Source of the DNA: Peribacillus cavernae
GTDB lineage: Bacteria; Bacillota; Bacilli; Bacillales; DSM-1321
Assembly (NCBI RefSeq): GCF_003989135.1
Contig: NZ_RYZZ01000045.1
Span: forward strand, 1-53,468
DNA length: 53,468 bases
Direction of reading: 5' to 3'
Below, piece after piece: positions 27,262-35,663 of the stretch (the first letter of the stretch is position 1; the number at the start of each line of letters is the position of its first letter). Under the pieces are notes generated by a model that saw only the letters and a program-made list of their open reading frames with translations, searched no databases and had not been told where the DNA came from. The translations under genes were made by a program, and so were the position numbers.

Positions 27262-27292
27262 AATCAGAGAGTCGGCGTTCGACTCTCTGATT
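27262..27292. other. Intercistronic hairpin scoB-atoE
   Basis: AATCAGAGAGTC / GACTCTCTGATT, 12 perfect bp with a 7-nt loop. No T run follows on the minus strand, so it is more likely an mRNA stability or processing element than a terminator. Confidence 0.6.
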
Positions 27293-27334
27293 TATATATG
27301 TTCAACTTAACGGAATCTTGGTGTGGGATCTGTA

Positions 27335-27985
27335 TTAATCCAACTGTTTCAAGGATTCGCTCACCGTAAAATCCGCTTCCGTTTTCTCTTTTACTTCATC
27401 TAGTGCTACTCCATTTTGCAGTTCAACCAATTCCATTCCTGCGTCGGTAAAATGAAAAACAGCCAGGTCCGTGATCAGGCAATGAACGACACCTTGACCT
27501 GTTAAAGGAAGAGTACAATTCTTCTTCACCTTGGATTCACCGTGTTTGTTCACATGATCCATGATTACGACAATTCGTTTAGCACCTTGCACTAAATCCA
27601 TGGCACCGCCCATTCCTTTTACCATTTTCCCGGGAATCATCCAGTTTGCCAGGTCTCCATTTCCGGAAACCTCCATACCACCAAGGATGGCAAGATCAAT
27701 ATGCCCGCCACGAATCATCGAAAATGATTCAGCGCTGTCAAAATAGGAAGCGCCTGCTTTTGCCGTTACCGTTTCTTTTCCTGCGTTAATCAAATCAGGA
27801 TCCACTTCGGTCTCTTTCGGGTAGGCACCAATTCCAAGCAATCCATTTTCAGATTGAAGCATTACATCAACATCTTCCGGAATCATATTGGCGATTAAGG
27901 TCGGCATCCCGATTCCTAGGTTTACACACATCCCATCTTGGATTTCTTTTACAGCGCGTTCTAGAATTAGTTTTCTTCCAGTCAT
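27335..27985 (-). CDS. scoB: 3-oxoacid CoA-transferase subunit B
   Basis: 216 residues. Catalytic glutamate in LQSENGLLGIG (E46), family start GMCVNLGIGMPTLIA, and GGHIDLAILGGMEVS. Together with ScoA it moves CoA from succinyl-CoA to acetoacetate or another 3-oxo acid, activating it for thiolytic cleavage. GGGGAGGG precedes the ATG; the gene starts 15 nt after scoA. Confidence 0.95.
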   Translation of the reverse strand: MTGRKLILERAVKEIQDGMCVNLGIGMPTLIANMIPEDVDVMLQSENGLLGIGAYPKETEVDPDLINAGKETVTAKAGASYFDSAESFSMIRGGHIDLAILGGMEVSGNGDLANWMIPGKMVKGMGGAMDLVQGAKRIVVIMDHVNKHGESKVKKNCTLPLTGQGVVHCLITDLAVFHFTDAGMELVELQNGVALDEVKEKTEADFTVSESLKQLD

Positions 27986-28000
27986 AAAAAACCCTCCCCT

Positions 28001-28696
28001 TTATGAGTTAGCTGTTGTAAGCTTTTCAATTCGTTTCTGATAATTTTCTCCAACGAAAACCTTTTGAACGTACACGCCAGATGTATGGATTCCATCTGGG
28101 TCCAGCTCACCAATGCCTACTATTTCTTCCACCTCAGCAATTGTAATTTTTCCAGCTGTAGCTATTACAGGGTTAAAGTTCCGTGCTGTTTTCCTGAAAA
28201 CAAGATTGCCAAAAGGATCGGCTTTCCATGCTTTTACAAACGCGTAATCCCCAACAATTCCTTTTTCCATAATATACGTTTTTCCATCAAATTCTTTATG
28301 CTCTTTTCCTTCAGCCACTTCTGTCCCCACCCCTGTAGCTGTATAAAAAGCCGGAATTCCTGCGCCCCCTGCTCGTAAGCGTTCAGCAAGTGTACCCTGA
28401 GGAACAAGCTCAACCTCAAGTTCGCCGCTTAAAAATTGTTGTTCAAACCGTTTATTTTCTCCCACATAGGAAGCGACCATTTTTTTAATTTGTCTATTTT
28501 CCAGAAGCAGACCTAATCCCCAGTCATCAACCCCGCAATTGTTACTGACAACCGTTAAATCCTTAACTCCTTTATCACGCAAACTGCTAATCAGCTTTTC
28601 TGGAATTCCACATAATCCAAAGCCGCCAGCAACGATTGTTGCACCATCCTCAATTTGTTGAACTACTTCGTCTAATGATGATATGACTTTTCCCAT
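28001..28696 (-). CDS. scoA: 3-oxoacid CoA-transferase subunit A
   Basis: 231 residues. CoA-binding loop [16 protein letters not shown] near residue 20, [16 protein letters not shown], and [28 protein letters not shown] are typical of ScoA. Heterodimer partner of ScoB. GGAGATGG precedes the ATG. The gene order gntP-like, scoA, scoB mirrors yxjC-scoA-scoB of B. subtilis. Confidence 0.95.
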   Translation of the reverse strand: MGKVISSLDEVVQQIEDGATIVAGGFGLCGIPEKLISSLRDKGVKDLTVVSNNCGVDDWGLGLLLENRQIKKMVASYVGENKRFEQQFLSGELEVELVPQGTLAERLRAGGAGIPAFYTATGVGTEVAEGKEHKEFDGKTYIMEKGIVGDYAFVKAWKADPFGNLVFRKTARNFNPVIATAGKITIAEVEEIVGIGELDPDGIHTSGVYVQKVFVGENYQKRIEKLTTANS

Positions 28697-28738
28697 TTTT
28701 CCATCTCCATTCTTGTTCTGTACATATTTTTAGATAAG

Positions 28739-28815
28739 GTGAAACTTCCATCAGTGGGGTTTTCACTGATAGTTAGTTGAACCAATCGGGGCTTTACTGG
28801 CTGTTTATCCCCCAC
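28739..28815 (+). repeat. Dispersed hairpin repeat, copy B
   Basis: GTGAAACTTCCATCAGTGGG head identical to copy A. Its GTGGGG arm pairs with CCCCCAC at 28809-28815 around a longer 49-nt insert. It lies between the gntP-type gene and scoA, inside an otherwise single operon, and read on the strand opposite to the genes. Confidence 0.6.
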
Positions 28816-28865
28816 CTCTTTTTCCTGAATCCCACATAAAAATTGAGGTGCGATATTACAGCCTG

Positions 28866-30257
28866 TTAGGCCGGGATAAATAGTGAAGCAGCAAAAGCAA
28901 GAAGGAATACTGCCGCAGTTTTCAAGATCGTAATCACAAAAATATCTTTATAAGATTGGCGATGTGTCAGCCCTGTAATTGCAAGCAAAGTGATTACTGC
29001 TCCGTTATGTGGAAGCGTATCCATACCGCCGGACGCCATTGAAGCAATCCGGTGAAGCATTTCAGGAGTAATGCCGACATTTTGTGCTATCTGCAAATAA
29101 TGACTTCCCATTACTTCCAATGCGATCGACAGCCCGCCGGAAGCCGAGCCGGTAATACCCGCAAGAACGTTTACAGCAATCGCTTCGGAAACGAGCGGGT
29201 TGCTGCTGGCATTGAACACCGAGTCTTGAATCGCTTTAAAGCCAGGCAATGTCTTCACAACATTCCCAAATCCAACTTCAGATGCCGTGTTGAAAATGGC
29301 AAGTAACGAACCCATAGCAGCTGCTGTTAATCCGCTTGCAAGCTTCACTTTAATGCGGCCAACATTGAGAAGCATCGCTGCGAGAATTCCAATCGTCAGT
29401 GCACAAATTAATGACCAAGAAGATGTCACTGTACTTACATCTGCAATATTAAATAAGTCCGTTAATTCGGTCTGAGCGTACCAACTCTTAACAGAGAACC
29501 CGCTGCGGCTAAACAAATAGTTAAATAGGATGACCAGTACAAGCGGCACAATCGACAGCCAAAAGTTTGGAAGCGTTGCAATGTCGACACTTTCCGGTTC
29601 ATTACTATGACCTGTTCCGTATCCTTCACCTTTAGCCAATGCCTGCTTACGACGGCGCTCCAGCCAGATCATCCCTCCTGCGAAAACGAAGATTGCACCG
29701 AGAATTCCGATTAATGGAGCTGCATAAGCATCTGTTCCAAAGTAATTCGTAGGAATGATATTTTGAATTTGCGGCGTTCCAGGAAGTGCATCCATCGTAT
29801 AGGTAAAAGCACCAAGTGCGATTGTTCCTGGAATCAGACGTTTAGGAATATCTGCTTCTTTAAAAATTGCAGCTGCAAATGGATAAACAGCGAACGCAAC
29901 TACAAACAAGGAAACCCCGCCATATGTCAACGCAGAACAAGCTAACACAACAGCTAGGATTGCCCGCTTTGTACCCAATTTGTTTACAATGGTTTGAGCA
30001 ATCGATGCTGCTGCACCGCTCATCTCCATCACTTTCCCGAAAATGGCTCCTAATAAAAAGATTGGGAAAAATGATTTTATATAGTTTGCTGCATTTGTCA
30101 TATATGTTTCCGTATAGCTCGGCAGCAAAAGACCTCCAGATAAAACAACAGCCAGCAATGTAACAAGCGGCGCGATAATAATGACCGGATAACCCCGGTA
30201 TGCTAAAAACATCAATAAACCAAGTGCCAGTACGATGGCAAAAACTTGTAATGCCAA
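28866..30257 (-). CDS. GntP-family permease (YxjC-like)
   Basis: 463 residues, about 12 membrane helices. GALTYGG-like VLACSALTYGGVSLFVVAFAVYPFA, GITGSASGGLSIALEVMG and ASGGMDTLPHNGAVITLL are GntP/InsT family marks. In B. subtilis the relative YxjC sits with scoAB and a hydroxybutyrate dehydrogenase, so 3-hydroxybutyrate or acetoacetate is a likelier substrate than gluconate. The TTG start at 30257 follows GGGGGA. First gene of a sigma-54-driven operon with a ~240-nt leader. Confidence 0.85.
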   Translation of the reverse strand: MALQVFAIVLALGLLMFLAYRGYPVIIIAPLVTLLAVVLSGGLLLPSYTETYMTNAANYIKSFFPIFLLGAIFGKVMEMSGAAASIAQTIVNKLGTKRAILAVVLACSALTYGGVSLFVVAFAVYPFAAAIFKEADIPKRLIPGTIALGAFTYTMDALPGTPQIQNIIPTNYFGTDAYAAPLIGILGAIFVFAGGMIWLERRRKQALAKGEGYGTGHSNEPESVDIATLPNFWLSIVPLVLVILFNYLFSRSGFSVKSWYAQTELTDLFNIADVSTVTSSWSLICALTIGILAAMLLNVGRIKVKLASGLTAAAMGSLLAIFNTASEVGFGNVVKTLPGFKAIQDSVFNASSNPLVSEAIAVNVLAGITGSASGGLSIALEVMGSHYLQIAQNVGITPEMLHRIASMASGGMDTLPHNGAVITLLAITGLTHRQSYKDIFVITILKTAAVFLLAFAASLFIPA

Positions 30258-30282
30258 TCTAATTCCCCCTTTGTTTCTCTAA

Positions 30283-30392
30283 AACATCCCTATCCCCCAA
30301 AAGCTTCAACTAATCAAGCAATTCATGATTCTTTAAACTAGCTTTCCCTGTTCAAACCTGCCTTCCCCAAGTCACGGTTGAATAGGGATGTT
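30283..30392 (-). other. Long-range inverted repeat in the gntP leader
   Basis: AACATCCCTAT (30283-30293) and ATAGGGATGTT (30382-30392) are perfect 11-bp arms enclosing 88 nt, all inside the predicted 5' untranslated RNA and ending about 25 nt before the start codon. It may fold the leader or expose/hide the ribosome site. No riboswitch class recognised. Confidence 0.45.
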
Positions 30393-30427
30393 ACAAAAAT
30401 TATGAATCGTTCTGCTCCCCTCACTAT

Positions 30428-30441
30428 CGCAAGCGCTTACA
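30428..30441 (-). promoter_or_regulatory. cre-like site in gntP leader
   Basis: CGCAAGCGCTTACA fits the CcpA consensus TGWAANCGNTNWCA with two mismatches. It is about 55-70 nt downstream of the predicted sigma-54 start, where CcpA can act as a roadblock. Confidence 0.4.
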
Positions 30442-30509
30442 ATATTTACACTATCGACATGCTTGCAAAACTATTTATCTAGCAGATAAACCATTCTACC
30501 TTTTTACTA

Positions 30510-30526
30510 TGCAAATCTTGTGCCAA
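30510..30526 (-). promoter_or_regulatory. Sigma-54 promoter of the gntP-scoAB-atoE operon
   Basis: Minus strand TTGGCACAAGATTTGCA matches the -24/-12 consensus TTGGCAC-N5-TTGCA exactly. It is 250 nt upstream of the gntP-type start and directly downstream of the enhancer-binding regulator gene. Confidence 0.88.
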
Positions 30527-30681
30527 GTCTAAAATAACCCAACCATATGTGGACGTAATTCCTTAAAATAATTTTTTTTATTTTAAAATCGCTTTTTATT
30601 GAAAAGAATACTCAATCAACAAGGAAACATACCCTTTCATAGAAAATAAATCGAAGTAACTGTTCAGATTTTTCGACATTA

Positions 30682-30695
30682 AGAAAGCGCTAACA
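30682..30695 (+). promoter_or_regulatory. cre-like site upstream of the sigma-54 promoter
   Basis: AGAAAGCGCTAACA fits the CcpA consensus with one mismatch. It lies about 160 nt upstream of the -24 element, between promoter and regulator gene. Other dyads in 30527-30872 that could serve as activator sites are CCTTACATA/TATGTAAGG (30715-30753) and TTAAAATAA/TTATTTTAA (30563-30586). Confidence 0.5.
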
Positions 30696-30872
30696 AAAAA
30701 GACTGTACGGTTACCCTTACATAATGACTATTTCCTCGTTTTTTTATGTAAGGATTTCCTGACACACCTTCATTTTTTTAAAAAAGACTATATCCACATA
30801 AAAAACTTCGCAACTTTCTACAACCTGATAAAGGGTTGGAAGTACGAGATCTTCTTCCTGAGACAACCATTT

Positions 30873-32254
30873 CTAAGATAACAATCCATATTTATTCATT
30901 TTTTCATAAAGGGTAGTACGACTGACGCCCAATTGCTTAGCCGTTTCGGATTTATTTCCTTGCGTCATTCCTAAACAGGCTAAAATCGTATTCCTTTCTG
31001 TCTCTTCCATCACTTCAGCTAATGAACGAACCGGAGTCATTTGTTTATGACCGGTTATTTCCTCAAGAAGATGTTCAGACGTGATAACTTCTCCCTCATC
31101 TCCGATATTTAAAGCACGTTCAATGATATTCTCTAACTCTCGTATATTCCCCGGCCACGAATAAATGGTAAGTAAACGCAATGCATGATCGTTTATCCCT
31201 TTCACTTGTTTTTTCATGATCTGCTGGTACTTATCCATAAAATGGTGTACTAGAATTTTAATATCCTCTTTTCGTTCTTTCAAAGGTGGAACAGTGATTT
31301 CCATAACCTTTAAACGGTAATATAGATCAAGTCTAAACTCGCCTTTACGAACCATTTCTTCTAAATTACGATTTGTGGCAGCGATTACCCTCACATCGAT
31401 CGGAGTGCTGCCTGCAGCTCCTACACGTTCAATCTCTTTTTCTTGTAAAACACGCAATAATTTTACCTGCATATGCATAGGCAATTCCCCTATTTCATCA
31501 AGAAAAATGGTTCCGCCGTCTGCCGCTTCGAATTTCCCTGCTTTTCCGCCTTTCTTTGCACCTGTGAAGGAACCCTCTTCATATCCAAAAAGCTCCGACT
31601 CCAGCAACTCTGCAGGTATTGCAGCACAGTTTACCTTGACAAAAACACCCATCGCACGGCTGCTATCATTATGGATGGAATGAGCAAACAACTCTTTACC
31701 TGTTCCGCTTTCTCCTAATAACAATACGTTAGAGTCACTTTTTGCTGCTTTTCTCGCTCGATTTTTCACCTCTATAAAAGCCGGGCTTTTCCCCATCAAA
31801 TGATCAAACGTATAAGAAGCCTTGTTTCTTTCCCGAAAATCCCCTTTATACTTTTTTAACTCAACTTCCAGGGATTTTACTCGTTTAGATAAAGCAGTAA
31901 ACTGCCCAACATTTTTAAATAAAATTTTCCCGACTGCCCCTACAATTTTTCCTTGTTTCAACATCATAACAAGAGGTAAAGCTGGTAGCCCTCTTCCAAA
32001 ACCTTGATAAATTCTTTTCTGACGATACCATGATTCCCGTTTAACTGGATTGGCGTATTCACTCCAGGAGTGAGATCTTTTCTGATAATCATCGACATTT
32101 GAAGATCTCGTTGATTTTCTGAAAGAGACTCGGACAATACACGGCTGCACAGAACGATATCGCTTTCATTTCTGGTTACTAACACTCCAAATGGTAGTTT
32201 TTCCAATATCGCTTTCAGGATTGCTAATTGAATAGTTTGATCATTAATAGCCAT
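30873..32254 (-). pseudogene. PAS-type sigma-54-dependent activator, frameshifted
   Basis: An N-terminal sensor piece (from ATG 32254 behind AAGGAG; MAINDQTIQLAILKAILEKLPFGVLV...) runs to ...IKVLEEG and then leaves frame. The -1 frame continues LPALPLVMMLKQGKIVGAVGKIL and the whole AAA+ domain: Walker A GESGTGKE, loop GSFTGA (usual GAFTGA), Walker B GGTIFLDEIGE, and a Fis-type helix-turn-helix ending ETAKQLGVSRTTLYEKMNKYGLL. Restoring one G in the CCC run at 31989-31991 joins both parts into about 460 residues. Either a recent inactivation or a sequencing error. It should activate the neighbouring -24/-12 promoters. Confidence 0.8.
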
Positions 32255-32328
32255 ACCCATTCTCCTTAGTTATTTCTAAGTTGTTCCACTCATTATAACA
32301 TAGAGAAAAGAAGGAGAAACGGCTGGGA

Positions 32329-33507
32329 TCAATGTCTCTCTACAATTAATGACGTTCCTTGTCCGCCGCCAATACATAAGGTAGCAAGTCCTCTTTTGGA
32401 TCCTGTACGCTTCATTTCATATAGTAAAGTTACTAAAATACGCGCACCAGTTGCTCCTACTGGATGACCTAGTGCAATCCCACCACCATTCACATTCACT
32501 TTATTTTTGTCCAATTCCAGGTCCTTAAGTACTGCGAGGGACTGTGCTGCGAAAGCTTCATTCAGTTCATATAAATCAATATCATCCACCGTTAGATTTG
32601 CTTTTGCTAATGCTTTTCTTACTGCTGGTACAGGCCCGTATCCCATTATTTTGGGATCAAGTGCCGCGTTCGCATAAGACGCAACGGTTGCGATAATTTC
32701 AAGGCCAAGCTCCTCCGCTTTTTCTTTTGCCATCAACACAAGCATCGCACCGCCATCATTGATTCCAGATGCATTTCCTGCTGTTACTGTACCACCTTCT
32801 TTAAATGCAGGGCGCAGCTTGGCAAGCTGTTCGATCGTCGAACCGTGGCGTGGATGCTCATCTTGATCTACCACAACCGTTTTGCCTCTCTTAGTTAATT
32901 CAACCGGTGCAATTTCCTCATCAAAACGTCCTGCAAGCTGTGCCTTTTCTGCCTTCCGTTGGCTATTCAGTGCAAATTCATCCTGCATTTCACGGCTAAT
33001 CTTCCATTGTTCGGCAATATTTTCCGCTGTTACTCCCATATGATAGTCATTAAAGACATCCGTCAATGCGTCATGAATCATGGAATCGATGACTTGTGCA
33101 TTCCCCATTTTCTGTCCAAACCGGTAATTAGGAAGTACATATGGAGCATTGCTCATGCTTTCTATGCCCCCTGCAAGAATCACATCAGCATCTCCAAGCG
33201 CGATAAACTGTGCCCCCATAATAACCGTACGAAGCCCGGAACCACAAAGCTTATTTACAGTCAAAGCTGGGGTTGTTTCCGGTAACCCAGCATGAATAGC
33301 TACTTGACGGGCAACATTTTGTCCTAAACCCGCTGATAAAATATTCCCTATTAATACCTCATCAATTATCTCGGGTGATATATTTGCTCGTTTGATTGCT
33401 TCCTTAGCCGCGACAACCCCTAAATCCACTGCTGATACACTGGCAAGACTGCCTCCAAACGAACCAACTGGTGTTCTTGCTGCTCCTACAATCACTACTT
33501 CTCTCAT
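32329..33507 (-). CDS. Acetyl-CoA acetyltransferase (thiolase)
   Basis: 392 residues. Nucleophile in [11 protein letters not shown] (C88), active-site His in [16 protein letters not shown] and second Cys in CIGGGQG. Cleaves acetoacetyl-CoA to two acetyl-CoA in this setting. Its ATG directly follows the stop of the hydroxybutyryl-CoA dehydrogenase gene. The product of the CoA transferase (acetoacetyl-CoA) is its substrate. Confidence 0.94.
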   Translation of the reverse strand: MREVVIVGAARTPVGSFGGSLASVSAVDLGVVAAKEAIKRANISPEIIDEVLIGNILSAGLGQNVARQVAIHAGLPETTPALTVNKLCGSGLRTVIMGAQFIALGDADVILAGGIESMSNAPYVLPNYRFGQKMGNAQVIDSMIHDALTDVFNDYHMGVTAENIAEQWKISREMQDEFALNSQRKAEKAQLAGRFDEEIAPVELTKRGKTVVVDQDEHPRHGSTIEQLAKLRPAFKEGGTVTAGNASGINDGGAMLVLMAKEKAEELGLEIIATVASYANAALDPKIMGYGPVPAVRKALAKANLTVDDIDLYELNEAFAAQSLAVLKDLELDKNKVNVNGGGIALGHPVGATGARILVTLLYEMKRTGSKRGLATLCIGGGQGTSLIVERH

Positions 33508-34446
33508 TTATACTTCCTCCCTTTTAATTCTTCCAAGTTGAATATAATGACGATCTCTTTCATTCAATTTCTGGGAAACAGAAATAGTTTCATAGTTATA
33601 GATCCCTTCACCTGATTTGGTTCCCAGCTTACCTTGCTCGACAAAATCGCGAATGAGAGCAGGCGCCTCGATGCTTTGATCTAAATCTGGTGCGACATTA
33701 TCAAACACTCTTTTCCATGTATCAAGTCCGCCAAAGTCTGCAATTTCTATCGGTCCAGTGAATGCCCAGCGAAAACCCGGACCAGCGGTTACGGCCGTAT
33801 CAATATCCTCAGCACTCGCTACACCTTCTTTTAACAAATAAAAAGCTTCTCTCATCAAAGCCGTCTGAAGCCGATTCGCAACAAATCCTGGTATCTCTTT
33901 TTTTAACAGAGTAGGAGACTTACCGATGCTTCGAATCAGATCAAGTGTCTCCTCAACAACTTCCGGTTTTGTAAGATCATGCTTCACAATTTCAACCAAA
34001 GGAACGAGATGAGCTGGATTAAAGAAATGGGTGATTATCATCCTCTGCGCAATAGGAGTTTTTTCAGCTAAGCGAGAAATCGGAAAGGTTGACGTATTAG
34101 AAGCAAGAACGGCCTCTTGTTTCATCAGCCTCTCTAATTCTTGATAAAGTCTCCACTTCATCTCGATCACTTCTGGAATGGCCTCGACGATAAAATCAGC
34201 CTCTCGAACTGCCTTCGCCAAATCACACGTGTAAGTAATAGCAGAATGAGCGTTCTGCTTCTCTTGTTCCGTTAACACGCCTTCTTTTTCCAGCAATGAT
34301 AGATTATCGGAAATCAATCCCTCTGCTCTCGATAAATATTCTGGCTTAATATCATTGACCACCACAGAATATCCACCGACCGCAAAGGATTGCGCAATGC
34401 CACTTCCCATCACGCCAGAGCCAATGACTGTAATTTGTTTGATCAT
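33508..34446 (-). CDS. 3-hydroxybutyryl-CoA dehydrogenase
   Basis: 312 residues. NAD site IGSGVMGSGIAQSF, catalytic region ITHFFNPAHLVPLVEI with the His, then the C-terminal helical domain (GFVANRLQTALMREAFYLL). Oxidises 3-hydroxybutyryl-CoA to acetoacetyl-CoA. The start is ATG 34446 behind GGGGAG; a reading from 34494 would cross the sigma-54 promoter and is rejected. First gene of the hbd-thl operon. Confidence 0.93.
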   Translation of the reverse strand: MIKQITVIGSGVMGSGIAQSFAVGGYSVVVNDIKPEYLSRAEGLISDNLSLLEKEGVLTEQEKQNAHSAITYTCDLAKAVREADFIVEAIPEVIEMKWRLYQELERLMKQEAVLASNTSTFPISRLAEKTPIAQRMIITHFFNPAHLVPLVEIVKHDLTKPEVVEETLDLIRSIGKSPTLLKKEIPGFVANRLQTALMREAFYLLKEGVASAEDIDTAVTAGPGFRWAFTGPIEIADFGGLDTWKRVFDNVAPDLDQSIEAPALIRDFVEQGKLGTKSGEGIYNYETISVSQKLNERDRHYIQLGRIKREEV

Positions 34447-34489
34447 TACAACTCCCCTTTCTAGAAATAGTGTGTTCACGATTATTGCA

Positions 34490-34506
34490 TGCAAAAGTCA
34501 TGCCAA
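34490..34506 (-). promoter_or_regulatory. Sigma-54 promoter of the hbd-thl operon
   Basis: Minus strand TTGGCATGACTTTTGCA matches -24/-12 (TGGCAY-N5-TTGCA) with exact spacing, 44 nt upstream of the start codon. Confidence 0.85.
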
Positions 34507-34519
34507 AACTGAGAATTAT

Positions 34520-34540
34520 AAGAACTTTAATAAAGTTCTT
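34520..34540. promoter_or_regulatory. Palindrome next to the hbd sigma-54 promoter
   Basis: AAGAACTTT and AAAGTTCTT, perfect 9-bp arms spaced by AAT, 13 bp upstream of the -24 element. Possible activator or repressor site in the 286-bp divergent spacer to the hydroxybutyrate dehydrogenase gene. No copy of it is seen near the other -24/-12 promoter. Confidence 0.45.
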
Positions 34541-34732
34541 TAAGAATTTTAAGAATTATGGTACACTTTTTTTTAATAACCTACCCCCCATCAATTAAAG
34601 AATAAACCTTCCCTGAATTTTAAAACATAATTAGCTTTCTTTCCCTAATTTTAAATTTTTTGTATATATATGTTTAGCATTGTTCATTTCCTAGCAGAAA
34701 ACCATTACATTTTTTTATTGGAGGAATGTAAA

Positions 34733-35509
34733 ATGGTTAAACATAAAGTAGCAATCATTACTGGATCAGCAAGAGGAATCGGCTTTGAAATTGGGAAAGT
34801 ATTTGCTGAAAACGGTGCAAAAGTAGTACTATCCGATCTTAATGAACAAACTGTTGAGGAGTCTGCTGAAGAACTTCGAAACAATGGTTTAGACGTCATC
34901 GGTCTTAAAGCCGACGTAACAAAAGAAGAAGACATTATCCAGCTAATTGAACAAACAAAAAACAAATTTGGACGTGTCGATATTTTTATTAATAACGCCG
35001 GTCTCCAACATGTTTCTCCGATTGAAGAGTTCCCTACTGAAAAGTTCGAACTCATGATCAAAATTATGTTAACGGCTCCATTTATCGCCATCAAACATGT
35101 ATTGCCGATAATGAAAGAACAAGGATTTGGAAGAATCATCAATGTTGCTTCCATCAACGGTCTGATTGGTTTTGCCAACAAAGCTGCCTATAACAGCGCT
35201 AAGCATGGTGTTATTGGTTTAACAAAAGTTGCAGCCCTAGAATGTGCTTCTTCAGGCATCACAGTTAATGCCCTTTGCCCAGGATACGTGGACACTCCAC
35301 TTGTACGCGGACAGCTTGAAGACCTGTCAAGAACGAGACAAGTACCACTGGAAAGTGTCCTCGAAGATGTCATTTACCCATTGGTCCCACAAAAACGTTT
35401 GCTAGATGTCATTGAAATTGCTGATTATGCAATTTTCCTTGCAAGCGAAAAAGCCCGTGGCATTACAGGGCAGGCTGTCGTACTTGATGGTGGTTATACC
35501 GCACAATAA
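34733..35509 (+). CDS. 3-hydroxybutyrate dehydrogenase, SDR family (YxjF-like)
   Basis: 258 residues. Rossmann loop GSARGIGFEIG, NNAG (INNAGLQHVSPIEEFP), catalytic Ser in INVASINGL and Tyr-Lys in AAYNSAKHG, C-terminal GQAVVLDGGYTAQ. The QHV after NNAG and CPGYVDTPLV are typical of 3-hydroxybutyrate dehydrogenases. Makes acetoacetate from 3-hydroxybutyrate. The start is ATG 34733 with GGAGG upstream. It is divergent from hbd-thl; I see no -24/-12 promoter in its own direction. Confidence 0.9.
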   Translation: MVKHKVAIITGSARGIGFEIGKVFAENGAKVVLSDLNEQTVEESAEELRNNGLDVIGLKADVTKEEDIIQLIEQTKNKFGRVDIFINNAGLQHVSPIEEFPTEKFELMIKIMLTAPFIAIKHVLPIMKEQGFGRIINVASINGLIGFANKAAYNSAKHGVIGLTKVAALECASSGITVNALCPGYVDTPLVRGQLEDLSRTRQVPLESVLEDVIYPLVPQKRLLDVIEIADYAIFLASEKARGITGQAVVLDGGYTAQ

Positions 35510-35514
35510 AGAAA

Positions 35515-35553
35515 AAAAAGCCCCGAACATTATCATATGTTCGGGGCTTTTTT
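35515..35553. terminator. Bidirectional terminator, hydroxybutyrate dehydrogenase/ygaD
   Basis: AAAAAGCCCCGAACAT / ATGTTCGGGGCTTTTT, 16 bp, 6-nt loop, T runs on both strands. Confidence 0.92.
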
Positions 35554-35663
35554 AAAAGGATTGGGCTTTACGCGCCAGCTAGGCTTTCTGGGCACTCAAA
35601 ATAAGAGGAACTGGAATTCTTAACAGATTTCCGGAACTTTTCTTTATTCTATTGATGATTGAA

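Noticed and set aside
34447..34494. N-terminal extension of the hydroxybutyryl-CoA dehydrogenase to 34494
   Set aside because: The extra codons overlap the sigma-54 promoter; the ATG at 34446 has a good GGGGAG site and the Rossmann start fits.
34560..34600. A -24/-12 promoter facing the hydroxybutyrate dehydrogenase gene (TGGTAC...)
   Set aside because: It lacks the -12 GC and has a poly-T spacer; not a credible match.
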